From positions 612,715 through 676,714 of the forward strand of contig NZ_RZYA01000002.1 of NCBI RefSeq assembly GCF_004005495.1: a stretch of 64,000 bases of DNA, read 5' to 3'. How positions within the stretch are numbered: the first letter of the stretch is position 1; each line of letters opens with the position of its first letter. The notes below the pieces were generated by a model. The model saw only the letters and a list, made by a program, of their open reading frames with translations, was not told the DNA's origin and made no database searches. Below, in pieces: positions 46,292 through 55,585 of this stretch. This DNA is from Streptomyces antnestii (GTDB taxonomy: Bacteria; Actinomycetota; Actinomycetes; Streptomycetales; Streptomycetaceae). The position numbers were made by a program, and so were the translations under genes.

Positions 46292-47128
46292 ATGAGCGTC
46301 ATAAGCATCGGCCAGGCCGCCGTACTCGGAGTCGTGGAAGGAGTCACCGAATTCCTCCCGGTCTCCTCCACCGGCCACCTGAAGATCACCGAAGGGCTGA
46401 TGGGCATCCCCGTCGACGACGCCTCCGTCGTGGGCTTCACCGCCGTCATCCAGGTCGGCGCGATCGCCGCGGTACTCGTCTACTTCTTCAAGGACATCGT
46501 GCGCATCGTGAGCGCATGGGGCCGAGGGCTGACCGACAAGGAGGAGCGCTACCACCACGACTACAAGTTCGCCTGGTGGGTCATCTACGCCACCATCCCG
46601 ATCGTGGTGGTCGGACTCGCCGCCAAACCCCTGGTGGAGGGGCCGCTCGCCTCTCTGTGGGTGGTCGCGGGATCCCTGATCGTCGGCAGTGGCGTGATGT
46701 GGGCGGCCGATCAGATGGGACGCCACAAGCGCGGCGAGGACGACACCACCTTCAAGGACGCCATGCTGGTGGGCTGTTCGCAGATCCTGGCGCTGCTCTT
46801 CCCCGGCTTCTCCCGCTCGGGGGCGACCATGTCCACCGCCCTCATCCTCGACCTGGACCGGGTGGCCGCGACCCGGCTCTCCTTCTTCCTGGGCATCCCC
46901 GCCCTGACCGGCGCCGGCCTGTACGAACTCAAGGACGCCATCGGCACCGGAGTCGGCGCCGCACCTCTCGTCGTCGGCACCGCCGTCTCGTTCATCGTGG
47001 CCTACGCCTCGATCGCCTGGCTCCTCAAATTCGTCGCCCGGCACTCCTTCAACGCCTTCGTCGTCTACCGCGTCGTCGTCGGTGTCCTGCTCCTCGCACT
47101 GCTTGGAACAGGAGCCCTCAACGCCTGA
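46292..47128 (+). CDS. uppP: undecaprenyl-diphosphatase
   Basis: 278 aa, eight hydrophobic segments. Both UppP (BacA) motifs are present: VVEGVTEFLPVSSTGHL near residue 14 and LFPGFSRSGATMS near residue 175. It dephosphorylates undecaprenyl diphosphate for lipid-carrier recycling in wall synthesis and affects bacitracin resistance. ATG at 46292 starts directly before the first helix. Most genomes carry more than one copy; this may be an accessory one. Confidence 0.93.
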   Translation: MSVISIGQAAVLGVVEGVTEFLPVSSTGHLKITEGLMGIPVDDASVVGFTAVIQVGAIAAVLVYFFKDIVRIVSAWGRGLTDKEERYHHDYKFAWWVIYATIPIVVVGLAAKPLVEGPLASLWVVAGSLIVGSGVMWAADQMGRHKRGEDDTTFKDAMLVGCSQILALLFPGFSRSGATMSTALILDLDRVAATRLSFFLGIPALTGAGLYELKDAIGTGVGAAPLVVGTAVSFIVAYASIAWLLKFVARHSFNAFVVYRVVVGVLLLALLGTGALNA

Positions 47129-47150
47129 TTGCACGGTGTACACACGTGCT

Positions 47151-47194
47151 GCCGGCCGTCACGGCACCCGAATCGGGGCGCCGTGACGGCCGGC
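47151..47194. terminator. bidirectional terminator between uppP and the stress protein gene
   Basis: Perfect 15-bp arms (47151-47165, 47180-47194) with a 14-nt loop between the convergent ends of uppP and the universal stress protein gene. Confidence 0.75.
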
Positions 47195-47268
47195 GGATCA
47201 CGCGAATGACCGTACGAGAGTGGTGCAGTTGGCCGTGTGCTCGGGCCTGAGGTGCTCGCCCGGTGCGG

Positions 47269-48147
47269 CTACTGGTGTGCGACGACGGCGACCGGCGCCC
47301 GGGTGTGGTGGAGAACCGCGTGGGTGATCGGGCCGACGTGGGCGCCGACCGGGGACCGGCGGATGCGTCGGCCGACGACGACAAGTCCCGCTTCGGCCCC
47401 CGCTTCCACGAGCTGCCAGGCGGTACGCCCTTCCGCCGCGCGCGCGACGACGTTGACGCCGGGGTACTTCTCCCGCCACGGTTTCAGCAGCTCGTCCAGG
47501 CCGGTCTTCGCCGCCGTCTCGCGCTGGGCATGGAGTTCCGGGTCGTAAGCGGCTCCGTATCCCGCCAGTTGGGGAGGAGCCCAACTGTGCAGCGCCCGCA
47601 GGGTGCAGGACCTCCGGGCCGCCTCCTCGAACGCGAAGACCAGTAGCGCGTCGCAGGGTCGGCCGACGTCGACACCCACGACCACTTCACGGTCCGCGTC
47701 ATGACTCTGGGAGTGCGGGGTGCCGTCCTCGCCGGCGCGCACCAGCACGACGGGTCGCTCCGTCGAGTGGATCACCGCCATACCGACGGAGCCGAGGACG
47801 AACCCGAGCAGCGTGCCGTGGCCTCGGGAGCCGAGGACGAGCATGTCCGCGGAGTCGGCCACGGAAGCCAGTGCCTTCGAGGGCGGATCGTCGTGGGACT
47901 CGGTGTCGATGTCCAGGTCGGGGTGGCTGTCGCGGAGCTCGTTCGCGACATCGCGCAGGAGCTTCTCCGCCCACCGGGACCGTTTCTCGGCACTGGTGAG
48001 GTGAGCGAGGTCGCGGGGTGCCGACCACTGCCTGGCGTGGACGAGGCGGAGCGGAACCTTACGCAGAAGCGCCTCCCGCGCGGCCCAGTGAGCCGCGGCC
48101 AGACTCTCCTCGGAGCCGTCGAGGCCGACGGCGACGAATCCGGTCAT
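47269..48147 (-). CDS. universal stress protein, tandem UspA domains
   Basis: 292 aa with two UspA domains. Domain 1: FVAVGLDGSEESLAAAHWAA ... VLGSRGHGTLLGFVLGSVGMAV; domain 2: VVVGVDVGRPCDALLVFAFEEAARR ... VVVGRRIRRSPVGAHVGPITHAV. The G-x2-G-x9-G(S/T)-type loop of domain 1 suggests ATP binding; domain 2 is less canonical. ATG 48147 is preferred over ATG 48156 because TGAGG would overlap the latter. Confidence 0.87.
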   Translation of the reverse strand: MTGFVAVGLDGSEESLAAAHWAAREALLRKVPLRLVHARQWSAPRDLAHLTSAEKRSRWAEKLLRDVANELRDSHPDLDIDTESHDDPPSKALASVADSADMLVLGSRGHGTLLGFVLGSVGMAVIHSTERPVVLVRAGEDGTPHSQSHDADREVVVGVDVGRPCDALLVFAFEEAARRSCTLRALHSWAPPQLAGYGAAYDPELHAQRETAAKTGLDELLKPWREKYPGVNVVARAAEGRTAWQLVEAGAEAGLVVVGRRIRRSPVGAHVGPITHAVLHHTRAPVAVVAHQ

Positions 48148-48312
48148 GATGGCCATCCTCAGGGTTCATGGACGAGGGCCGGCCCGCTGTCTGTGGCCCG
48201 TCTCCGCCGTGCCGAGGCGGAACGGAGGGGCCTCCTGAGTACCTCCTGAAACTCTAGCTCTCATCCTTCGAGCCTGTGCATCACTGCAGGCGGTGGTCTG
48301 TGTGGTTGCAGG

Positions 48313-48348
48313 CCAGGGGGCCCGTTCCGTCCGGAACGGGCCCCCTGG
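48313..48348 (-). terminator. long hairpin terminator of the MIB operon
   Basis: A perfect 16-bp stem with a GTCC loop lies eight bases beyond the stop of the methyltransferase gene. It is the strongest stem-loop in the window and sits on the correct strand to end the MIB operon. Confidence 0.88.
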
Positions 48349-48355
48349 AAGCAGG

Positions 48356-49258
48356 TCAGACTCGGTCGGCGGCGATGAGGAGGTACTGGAAGGAGCCGTC
48401 CTTGTAGGAGTTGATGAACGCGTCCTCGATTCCCGTGACCAGCGACGACGTCGCCCGCAGCTCCCAGTAGGGCAGGGTGGCGGGGGTGAGGTCGACGACG
48501 GCCTGCGGCACCAGGCGATTGTCGGCCATGGCACGCAGGTACTCGCGGCGCGAGTGGATGTTGCACTCGAAGTGCGCGTTGATCTGGGAGACCCACTTCG
48601 AGGGCTGGCCGTACCGCGGGTTCCAGCAACCGGTGATGGTCACGTAGCGGCCGCCGACCTCGAGGATGCGGGAGTGTTCCGCGAAGAGGTCCTGCAGGTC
48701 GACGTACATGCTCGACTCGTTGTTCCACGAGGCCGCGGCCTGCCCGGTCTCGAAGGGCGTGGAGAGCATGTTGCAGACGCGGGCGCGTACGTGGTCCTGG
48801 ATGCGGAGCTCGTGGGCGCGCCGGTTGGCGAAGTCGGCCTGCTTGGCCGACAGGGTGACACCTTCGACCTTGCATCCGAAGCGCTGGTGCGCCATCACCA
48901 TCGACCCGCCGCGCCCGCAGCCGGCGTCCACCAGAGTGTCGTCACGTCCGATGTCGCCGAGGTGCTCCAGGAGGACGTCGGCCTGCGCCGACTCGAGTCG
49001 GTGGAGCTCGGCGATGAGCTTCTTCTCGCTCTCGCTGTCCTCGGGGTCGCCGAGTGCCGAGTGGTCCACGTCACCGATGCCGTAGTGGTGGTGGTAGAGA
49101 CCGTCGACATCGCCGAGGCGCAGGTTCACGGGCCGGGCTTCGCCGTCCCAGTAGCGGGCGATGTCTCCCTGGTAGGGGGTCGCCGGGCCGGGGATGAGTA
49201 CAGAGGCGTCGGTGGCGGTGAGTTCGGTGCTGGTCGTGCTGGTCACAGATGCGTCCAT
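48356..49258 (-). CDS. geranyl diphosphate 2-C-methyltransferase
   Basis: 300 aa SAM-dependent methyltransferase: LVDAGCGRGGSMVMAHQRFGC is the SAM loop, and GQAAASWNNESSMYVDLQDLF and TGCWNPRYGQPSKWVSQINAHF are characteristic of the GPPMT subfamily. It adds a methyl to C2 of GPP. ATG at 49258 sits five bases after the MIB synthase stop. Together they produce 2-methylisoborneol, the earthy odorant of actinomycetes. Confidence 0.93.
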   Translation of the reverse strand: MDASVTSTTSTELTATDASVLIPGPATPYQGDIARYWDGEARPVNLRLGDVDGLYHHHYGIGDVDHSALGDPEDSESEKKLIAELHRLESAQADVLLEHLGDIGRDDTLVDAGCGRGGSMVMAHQRFGCKVEGVTLSAKQADFANRRAHELRIQDHVRARVCNMLSTPFETGQAAASWNNESSMYVDLQDLFAEHSRILEVGGRYVTITGCWNPRYGQPSKWVSQINAHFECNIHSRREYLRAMADNRLVPQAVVDLTPATLPYWELRATSSLVTGIEDAFINSYKDGSFQYLLIAADRV

Positions 49259-49263
49259 TCTTC

Positions 49264-50646
49264 CTACCAGAAGTCGGGCAGGCTGTAGCGATAGGTGTTG
49301 GTCCGGTGCCAGTGGTGGTTTCCGTCGACCCAGGCGGCCACGCCTCGCAGGAAGCGGTGCACGGTCGGGACGGGGCAGTCGGCGGCCAGGGCCGCGGCGT
49401 TGCTCTCGAAGGCGTGCATGAGGTCGTTGTGGACCTCGACCGATTTCAGGTAGGCGTCCCGGTCGGAGAGGCCCTCACGTTCGGCGATCACGACGGGCAG
49501 GTTCAGGTGCCGCCCGGGAGCGGCGAGTTCCTTGGTGTACGAGTACAGGTCGTTCACGATGGTCGTCGCGTTTCCCGCGAGCGCGATGACCTTCTGCATG
49601 GCGGCCTGGGCGTGCAGGTCCGCCGGCAGTTCGTAGCCGCCTACGGTGTCGGTGATGGTCGGGCAGGGGCGGAAGTTGTTGAACTGGCGCATCGCCAGGT
49701 ATTCCCACACCTCGGGTACGTGGTCCATCTGGGACCAGGCCGCTTCGGCGAGATACCCCAGGTGAAGCCGGGCCATGTCGTGCCGGAACCGGTCACTCTG
49801 GGAGGGGCTGGCCGCCTGGTCGAAGTAGGCCATGGCGGAGCGGTAGGCGCGCCGGGGTGCGTCCGCGTGGAGCGACTTCGCCCATGGCGCCTGGTACTCC
49901 TCCGTCGTGTACACGGGGTCGAGTGCGGTGTGCGCCAGCAGAAGGCGTTCGCCGAGGCCGTCGGGCGAGCCCCCGTGGTCCTCGCAGTAGCAGTCGTCCA
50001 CCGCGTTCTCGGCCACCATCAGTCGTGTGGCGATCATCAGGTGGTCGACGGTGGGTGCGTCCGGATGGCAGCCGACCATGTACCGGCCCACGGAGAAGCC
50101 GTCGAACTGTTCCTCCCAGTCCTCGGGATACAGAGAGACCTCGTCCAGCGCCCAGGACTTGATCCTCCGGCTGACCTCTTCGACCCGCACCGGGTCGGGC
50201 TCGGCCACCGGGTGGTGGTAGAGGCCCGGGATCGGCCTGCCTTCCGCCGTAGCTGCCGACGGCTCTGATGGCGCCGGCAGCTGCTCCCGCGGGATCAGGC
50301 TCAGGCCCGCCGTGCCCAGGCCGCCGGGGCCGCGCAGGATCCGGTCCAGGTCGGGGGCCGGTGCCGGCACCACGGTTGCCGGGGCATCGGCGGGAAGCGG
50401 TGCGGGCACGGACACCGCAGGCGGTGCGAGCACGGACACCGTAGGCGGTCCGGGCATGGAAACCGCAGACGGTACGGCCACGGAATCCGGGGGCGGTGCC
50501 GGCATGGATCGTGCACCAGGCGGGTCGCCGGTGGCCGCCTTGATGTCGCAGGCGCGGGCCGCGGCTTCGACGAGGATGTGCGCCCCGAAGTGGGCAGTGG
50601 CCGCCGGCAGGCTCGACTGCGGAGATGTCGGCTCAGGCGCGGGCAT
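49264..50646 (-). CDS. 2-methylisoborneol synthase
   Basis: 460 aa class I terpene cyclase. The metal motifs are DDCYCED and NDLYSYTKE, with a later WVDGNHHWHRTNTYRY. It ionises 2-methyl-GPP and cyclises it to 2-MIB. The first 120 residues are Pro/Ala/Val-rich and disordered, built partly from an octapeptide repeated four to five times; family 2 encapsulin cargo normally uses such an N-terminal disordered region for loading. Its neighbours are the shell gene upstream and methyltransferase downstream. Confidence 0.94.
   Translation of the reverse strand: MPAPEPTSPQSSLPAATAHFGAHILVEAAARACDIKAATGDPPGARSMPAPPPDSVAVPSAVSMPGPPTVSVLAPPAVSVPAPLPADAPATVVPAPAPDLDRILRGPGGLGTAGLSLIPREQLPAPSEPSAATAEGRPIPGLYHHPVAEPDPVRVEEVSRRIKSWALDEVSLYPEDWEEQFDGFSVGRYMVGCHPDAPTVDHLMIATRLMVAENAVDDCYCEDHGGSPDGLGERLLLAHTALDPVYTTEEYQAPWAKSLHADAPRRAYRSAMAYFDQAASPSQSDRFRHDMARLHLGYLAEAAWSQMDHVPEVWEYLAMRQFNNFRPCPTITDTVGGYELPADLHAQAAMQKVIALAGNATTIVNDLYSYTKELAAPGRHLNLPVVIAEREGLSDRDAYLKSVEVHNDLMHAFESNAAALAADCPVPTVHRFLRGVAAWVDGNHHWHRTNTYRYSLPDFW
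50399..50494 (-). repeat. 24-bp repeats encoding octapeptides in the MIB-synthase N-terminus
   Basis: Four 24-bp units (50399-50422, 50423-50446, 50447-50470, 50471-50494) plus a partial fifth encode degenerate (P)xxVSVxxP octapeptides in the Pro-rich N-terminal region. Copy changes would remain in frame. Confidence 0.82.
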
Positions 50647-50749
50647 CGATGGCTCCTTCGTGGGGTGGGCGGCTGTCCCGTGGCCCTGTCAGGTGGGTGC
50701 GAACCGGAGGGTCCGGGGCGTGGCGGGACGCCGTGCAGGCCATCGCCCG

Positions 50750-52162
50750 TTACCTGGGCCAGCGGGCGATCTGGACGTTCTCCATCACGCCGACCGCGTC
50801 CGGCACGAGGATGGCGGCGGAGTAGTAGGTGCTGACGAGATAGGAGGTGATCGCCTGCTCGTTGACGTTCATGAAGCGGACCGACAGACCCGGTTCGAAC
50901 TCGTCCGGCAGACCTGTCTGATGAAGACCGATGACGCCCTGGTTGTCCTCGCCGGTACGCATGCAGAGGATCGAGCTGGTCTTCTCCTTGGTGATGGGGA
51001 TCTTGTTGCAGGGAAGGATCGGAACCCCGCGCCAGGCCGGAACCTGCTGACCACCGAGGTCGACATGGTCCGGGTAGAGCCCCCGGGCGTTGAACTCACG
51101 CCCGATCGCCGCGATGGTCTTCGGGTGGGCGAGGAAGAACTTCGACCCGCGACGGCGGCTGAGCAGCTCGTCCAGGTCGTCCGGGGTGGGCGGGCCGGAG
51201 TGCGGCTGGATGCGCTGCTTGAAGTCGGCGTTGTGGAGCAGGCCGAACTCCCTGTTGTTGACCAGCTCGTGCTCCTGGCGCTCGCGCAACGCCTCGATGG
51301 TGAGCCGGAGTTGCTCCTTGGTCTGGTTCATCGGCTCGTTGTAGAGGTCGGCGACCCTCGTGTGGATCCGCAGAATGGTCTGCGCGACCGAGAGTTCGTA
51401 CTCGCGCGGATTCAGTTCGTAGTCGACGAACGCGCCGGGCAGCTCATGCTCGCCGGTGTGGCCGGCCGACATCGCGATCTCCGCCTCGCCGCGGTGGTTC
51501 TGCCGCTGGTGGGGGAGCCGGGCGAACTCTGCGATGTGGTCCCGCAGGCCCGGGGCATTGGCGAGCACGGACTCGAAGTCGGCGCGCGACAGAGTGAGGA
51601 GGGTGCCCGCCGTCTCGGCGGTGGCGGTGTGCTCCCACGGGGCGTTCCCGTCCAGCAGGGCGTGGTCCCCGAACCGGTCGCCGTCGGCCAGTACGTCCAG
51701 GGCGACCTCGTCGCCGTACTCGCCGACGGAGGTCTGGCTGATGCGGCCGTGCGCGATCAGGTGGAGCTTGTCGGCGGCCGTGCCGCGTTCCACCAGGGTC
51801 TCGCCGGGCCCGAAGTCGCGTTGGACGCACTTGTCGGCGAGCGCAGTCAGTACTTCTACGTCGTCGAAGCCGCGCAGCAGTGCCACTTCGCCGAGCTCCC
51901 GGGGGATCACCCGGACGTTGCCGCCGTCCTGGACGAACTCCACGCGCCCGTCGCCGACGGTGTACGTCAGGCGGCGGTTCACCCGGTAGACGCCGCCCTT
52001 GGTCTCCACCCAGGGGAGCATCCGCAGCAGCCAGCGAGAGGTGATCTCCTGCATCTGCGGGGCGGACTTGGTGGTGGTGGCGAGATTGCGGGCCGCCGCC
52101 GTGCCGAGGCTGGATTGCTGGGGTGGCTCCGGTCGCGCTTCCTGACTCGAGTCAACAGTCAT
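50750..52162 (-). CDS. family 2B encapsulin shell protein with cyclic-nucleotide-binding domain
   Basis: 470 aa. An N-arm is followed by a Crp-type cyclic-nucleotide-binding-like insertion ([43 protein letters not shown]) and an HK97-type shell region ([59 protein letters not shown]). This is the EshA-like family that packages MIB synthase in Streptomyces. It precedes the MIB synthase by 103 bp on the same strand. Confidence 0.9.
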   Translation of the reverse strand: MTVDSSQEARPEPPQQSSLGTAAARNLATTTKSAPQMQEITSRWLLRMLPWVETKGGVYRVNRRLTYTVGDGRVEFVQDGGNVRVIPRELGEVALLRGFDDVEVLTALADKCVQRDFGPGETLVERGTAADKLHLIAHGRISQTSVGEYGDEVALDVLADGDRFGDHALLDGNAPWEHTATAETAGTLLTLSRADFESVLANAPGLRDHIAEFARLPHQRQNHRGEAEIAMSAGHTGEHELPGAFVDYELNPREYELSVAQTILRIHTRVADLYNEPMNQTKEQLRLTIEALRERQEHELVNNREFGLLHNADFKQRIQPHSGPPTPDDLDELLSRRRGSKFFLAHPKTIAAIGREFNARGLYPDHVDLGGQQVPAWRGVPILPCNKIPITKEKTSSILCMRTGEDNQGVIGLHQTGLPDEFEPGLSVRFMNVNEQAITSYLVSTYYSAAILVPDAVGVMENVQIARWPR

Positions 52163-52813
52163 CGGGCGAGCACTCCTTGTTCAGGGGGGTGATGGCGCTC
52201 AGGCGGACGCCATCGGACAACAGGATGAAATGGGTCTATACGAAGGTGAATCCGTCCAGATCCAGGGGAACGCTAGTGGCCGTTCCGCCCCGTGGACCAT
52301 GGGAAACCGGGGACATTAACTCGATCCGATGATCAAGGCATGCGCGATGTTTGCCCGGGTAACAGTGGGATTCAGCCCCGCTTGGGCGGCGCGTTCCGGC
52401 CAGCGGCCGGTCGCCTCGCGCAGGAGGGGACTTGGCAAGTCGGGGGGCCGCGGAAGTGCCGTACTCCTGGGGCGACTTGGGCGACCGCCGTCAGGGAGCA
52501 TTCGCCCCTTGACATCGTGCGACGTTGTGGGTGGCGCACTCGGCTCACCGGCCGGCTCTCTTGAGGTCGAGAGGCCTGTGACGGAACGAAGACGCCGCGG
52601 AGGACCCCCCTGTGACTCGGTGCGAGTTGCAAATACTTCCGACCACATGCACCGCGCCAGTTCTGGGGGATCACGGTGGCTCGAAGCCGGCGGGCGGTGG
52701 CTCGGGGGGAAGTGGCCCGCGGGCGCGGGGGAGGTCAAGGGCGCCTACACCGACGTCCTGGTCTACCCCACGCACAACACCAAGTAGGGGCGGTGCCCGC
52801 ACCCCCCACCCCT

Positions 52814-52847
52814 GGGGCGAGCAGCCGCATCGCCAGCCGCTCGCCCC
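52814..52847 (+). terminator. hairpin terminator behind the truncated frame
   Basis: Perfect 9-bp arms (GGGGCGAGC and its complement) with a 16-nt loop, followed by TTT. Confidence 0.65.
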
Positions 52848-52887
52848 TTTCGCTGCCAGATGCCGGGACGGGTCGTTCCGCCGTCGG

Positions 52888-52925
52888 CCGAAACCTCGTA
52901 ACGACGCCGAAAACCTCATAACGAC
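52888..52925. repeat. pair of 18/19-bp direct repeats
   Basis: CCGAAACCTCGTAACGAC (52888-52905) and CCGAAAACCTCATAACGAC (52907-52925) are adjacent copies with two differences, upstream of the acylase gene. Could be paired binding sites or a small duplication. Confidence 0.5.
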
Positions 52926-53153
52926 CAGGAATGGTCATGGAGTTGGCGCCGGGTTCGGCGGATGCGCGACGAGGTCCGTTCACTGTTGATCGCGGTCTTG
53001 TCAGTGAGCCGTGTGGTGGATAGGACTGTCGGTGTGCTTGATCACCGGAGGTGTGGGTGCGTCCTGTCGTGGCAGTTGGTTCGGAGGTGAGTCGCTGAGC
53101 GCGTGAACTGCACGATCCGTTGATTTCCGGGTGAGTGGAAGGTGGAGCAGCTC

Positions 53154-55391
53154 ATGAGTCAGGCGCGGAACACGGGAGTGAGCCGGCGGCGTGTGCTGCG
53201 TACGGCCGCCGGATTGGCCGTGACCACGGCGGCGGTGCCGTCCGGAGTCGCGTTCGCGGCACCGGAGCGGACGCTGTCCGATGAGGACCGCCGGCGCAGA
53301 CACGCCGCCAAGGTGACGATCACGCGGGACGACTGGGGTATTCCGCACATCGTGGGGGAGACCACCGCCGACGCCGTGTTCGGGATGATGTACGCGCAGG
53401 CGGAGGACGACTTCAACCGGGTCGAACGGAACTACCTCGTCGCGCTGGGCCGCCTCGCCGAGGCCGAGGGCGAGAGCGCGATCTGGCAGGACCTGCGGCA
53501 ACGGCTGTACCTCGATCCGGAGGCGCTGAAGAAGGATTACGCGAAGTGTCCTCAGTGGCTGCGCACACTGATGCAGGCCTGGGCGGACGGGCTCAACCAC
53601 TACCTCGCGACCCACCCCGAGGTGCGCCCGCGCGTGCTCGACCGGTTCGAGCCGTGGATGCCGTTGAGCTTCTCGGAGGGCAGCATCGGCGGCGACATCG
53701 AGTCGGTACTGCTCACCCAGCTCGAGGCCTTCTACGCGGAGCGGGACGTGCCGATGACCGACGAGGAACGCGGCCTCGTGCTGCGCGAACCCACGGGGTC
53801 CAACGGCTTCGCGATCGCGCCGAGCCACACCCGGGACGGCCACGCGCTGCTCCTGATCAACCCGCACACCAGCTTCTTCTTCCGCTCGGAACAGCACGTG
53901 ACGAGCCGCGAGGGGCTCGACGTCTACGGTGCCGCCACCTGGGGCCAGTTCTTCATCTACCAGGGCTTCAACGCGCACACGGGATGGATGCACACATCGA
54001 GCGGCGTCGACAACATCGACGAGTTCGCCGAGACGATCGTGACGCGGGCCGACGGGACCCTGCTCTATCGTTACGGCGACGAGCTGCGCCCCGTCACGAC
54101 GAAGACGATCACGTTGTCCTTCCGCACCGAGGACGGCGGACAGAGAAAGCGGAGCTTCACCACGTACGCCACGCATCACGGGCCCATCGTGCGCGAGGCG
54201 GCGGACGGCAAGTGGATCGCGTGTGCGCTCATGAACAAGCCCATAGAGGCGCTCAAGCAGAGCTTCCTGCAAACCACGACGGACAACTTCGCGGACTATC
54301 TCCGGGTGGCGGGCCTGAAGGCCAACAGCTCGAACAACACCCTCTTTGCGGACTCGAAGGGCGAGATCGCCTTCCTGATGCCGCAGTTCATGCCGAAGAG
54401 AGACGACCGTTTCGACTACCTCAAGCCCGTCGACGGCAGCGATCCCGCGACCGACTGGCACGGACTGCACAGCCTCGACAGCATGCCGCACGTCGTGAGC
54501 CCGAAGAACGGCTGGGCGTTCAACACGAACAACTGGCCCTGGACCGCCGCCGGTTCGGACAGTCCCAAGGCGGCCGACTATCCACGCTACTTCGACAAGG
54601 TCGGCGAGAACCCGCGAGGGCCGCAGGCGGAGCGAGTGCTGGGCGCGCGTGACGACTTCACCCCGCAGACGCTGCTCGCCGCCGCGTTCGATCCCTACCT
54701 GACCGCCTTCGCGCGGCTGCTGCCCGGGCTGGTCGCCGCGTGGGACCAACTCCCCGAAGGCAACGGCCAGAAGGCGGCGCTGGCTGGTCCGATCAGGCTC
54801 CTGCGCGACTGGAACCACAGGTGGGCCGCTGAGTCGACCGCGACGTCCGTGGCCGTTTTCTGGGGTGAGGACATGTGGGCGCTCACGTCCCAGGCGGCGG
54901 CCGATGCCCGTATGTCGGTCTGGGACTACATCGCCGACCGCGCCAGTGACACGCAGCGCCTCGGGGCGCTGGAGACGGCGACCCGGCGGCTCGTCCGGGA
55001 CTTTGGCAGCTGGCAGGTGCCCTGGGGCGACATCAACCGTTACCAGCGCAACGACGGAGCCGTCGTCCAGCAGTTCAACGACGCCAAGCCGAGCATCCCG
55101 GTGCCCTTCGCCTCATCGCGCTGGGGATCCCTCGCCTCGTTCGGAGCGAAGGCCTACCCGGGAACGAAGCGCTACTACGGCACCAGCGGCAACAGCTTCG
55201 TGGCGGTGGTGGAGTTCGGGCCGCGGCTGCGCGCCTGGGCGGTGACCGCGGGCGGCGCGAGCGGACATCCCGACTCACCGCACTTCAACGACCAGGCCGA
55301 TCGCTACGCGAAGGGCGACCTGCGGCCGGTCTATTTCTACCCGGACGACCTCGAGGGCCACATCGAGCGGAGGTACCGGCCAGGCATGTGA
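53154..55391 (+). CDS. Tat-exported penicillin-acylase-family Ntn hydrolase
   Basis: 745 aa. Twin-arginine leader (SRRRVLRTAAG, residues 10-20, ending GVAFA). The autoprocessing and catalytic Ser is in EPTGSNGFAIAPS (Ser216), from which the beta chain starts. VTITRDDWGIPHIVGETTADAVFGMMYAQAEDDFNRVERN precedes it. Similar enzymes deacylate beta-lactams, aculeacin/echinocandin lipopeptides or acyl-homoserine lactones; the exact one is unclear. The ATG at 53154 has GGAG seven bases upstream; a GTG 12 bases earlier is less likely. Confidence 0.88.
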   Translation: MSQARNTGVSRRRVLRTAAGLAVTTAAVPSGVAFAAPERTLSDEDRRRRHAAKVTITRDDWGIPHIVGETTADAVFGMMYAQAEDDFNRVERNYLVALGRLAEAEGESAIWQDLRQRLYLDPEALKKDYAKCPQWLRTLMQAWADGLNHYLATHPEVRPRVLDRFEPWMPLSFSEGSIGGDIESVLLTQLEAFYAERDVPMTDEERGLVLREPTGSNGFAIAPSHTRDGHALLLINPHTSFFFRSEQHVTSREGLDVYGAATWGQFFIYQGFNAHTGWMHTSSGVDNIDEFAETIVTRADGTLLYRYGDELRPVTTKTITLSFRTEDGGQRKRSFTTYATHHGPIVREAADGKWIACALMNKPIEALKQSFLQTTTDNFADYLRVAGLKANSSNNTLFADSKGEIAFLMPQFMPKRDDRFDYLKPVDGSDPATDWHGLHSLDSMPHVVSPKNGWAFNTNNWPWTAAGSDSPKAADYPRYFDKVGENPRGPQAERVLGARDDFTPQTLLAAAFDPYLTAFARLLPGLVAAWDQLPEGNGQKAALAGPIRLLRDWNHRWAAESTATSVAVFWGEDMWALTSQAAADARMSVWDYIADRASDTQRLGALETATRRLVRDFGSWQVPWGDINRYQRNDGAVVQQFNDAKPSIPVPFASSRWGSLASFGAKAYPGTKRYYGTSGNSFVAVVEFGPRLRAWAVTAGGASGHPDSPHFNDQADRYAKGDLRPVYFYPDDLEGHIERRYRPGM

Positions 55392-55398
55392 GGCTGGT

Positions 55399-55431
55399 GG
55401 CCCCGGCCGGGACGGGCTACGGACCGGGGCC
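55399..55431 (+). terminator. possible terminator after the acylase gene
   Basis: Eight-base-pair arms (GGCCCCGG and its complement) with a 17-nt loop lie just after the stop codon. Confidence 0.35.
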
Positions 55432-55585
55432 CCGGCCGGGGCTGGGCTCGCGCCGAACCAGGCCGACCTAGCATTTGCTTGGCTCAGGCTTGTAGAGTCA
55501 TGGGTATGCGAACCGGGCTGTGCTCGTCCCTGATCCGACAGGATTCCGCCGTGCGGGACCTTCAACGTTCACCGGCGACCCGTTC

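Larger units (their letters stand above)
52163..53153. other. approximately 1-kb gap with a truncated reading frame, terminator and repeats
   Basis: No complete gene. On the plus strand a frame ends GEVKGAYTDVLVYPTHNTK-stop at 52787, directly followed by a good terminator, so it appears to be the surviving 3' end of a gene whose 5' portion is lost. Two direct repeats of 18/19 bp lie at 52888-52925. The rest up to the acylase gene is unremarkable. Confidence 0.5.

Noticed and set aside
48356..52162. The cyclic-nucleotide-binding protein as a Crp-type transcription factor of the MIB operon
   Set aside because: No HTH follows the binding domain; the remaining sequence matches an HK97-type shell instead.
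52163..53153. Possible tRNA or other structured RNA in the 1-kb gap
   Set aside because: No cloverleaf, anticodon arm or CCA-like end could be found on reading either strand.
53001..54818. 605-codon minus-strand frame opposite the acylase gene
   Set aside because: Shadow frame; the Ntn-hydrolase motifs are on the plus strand.
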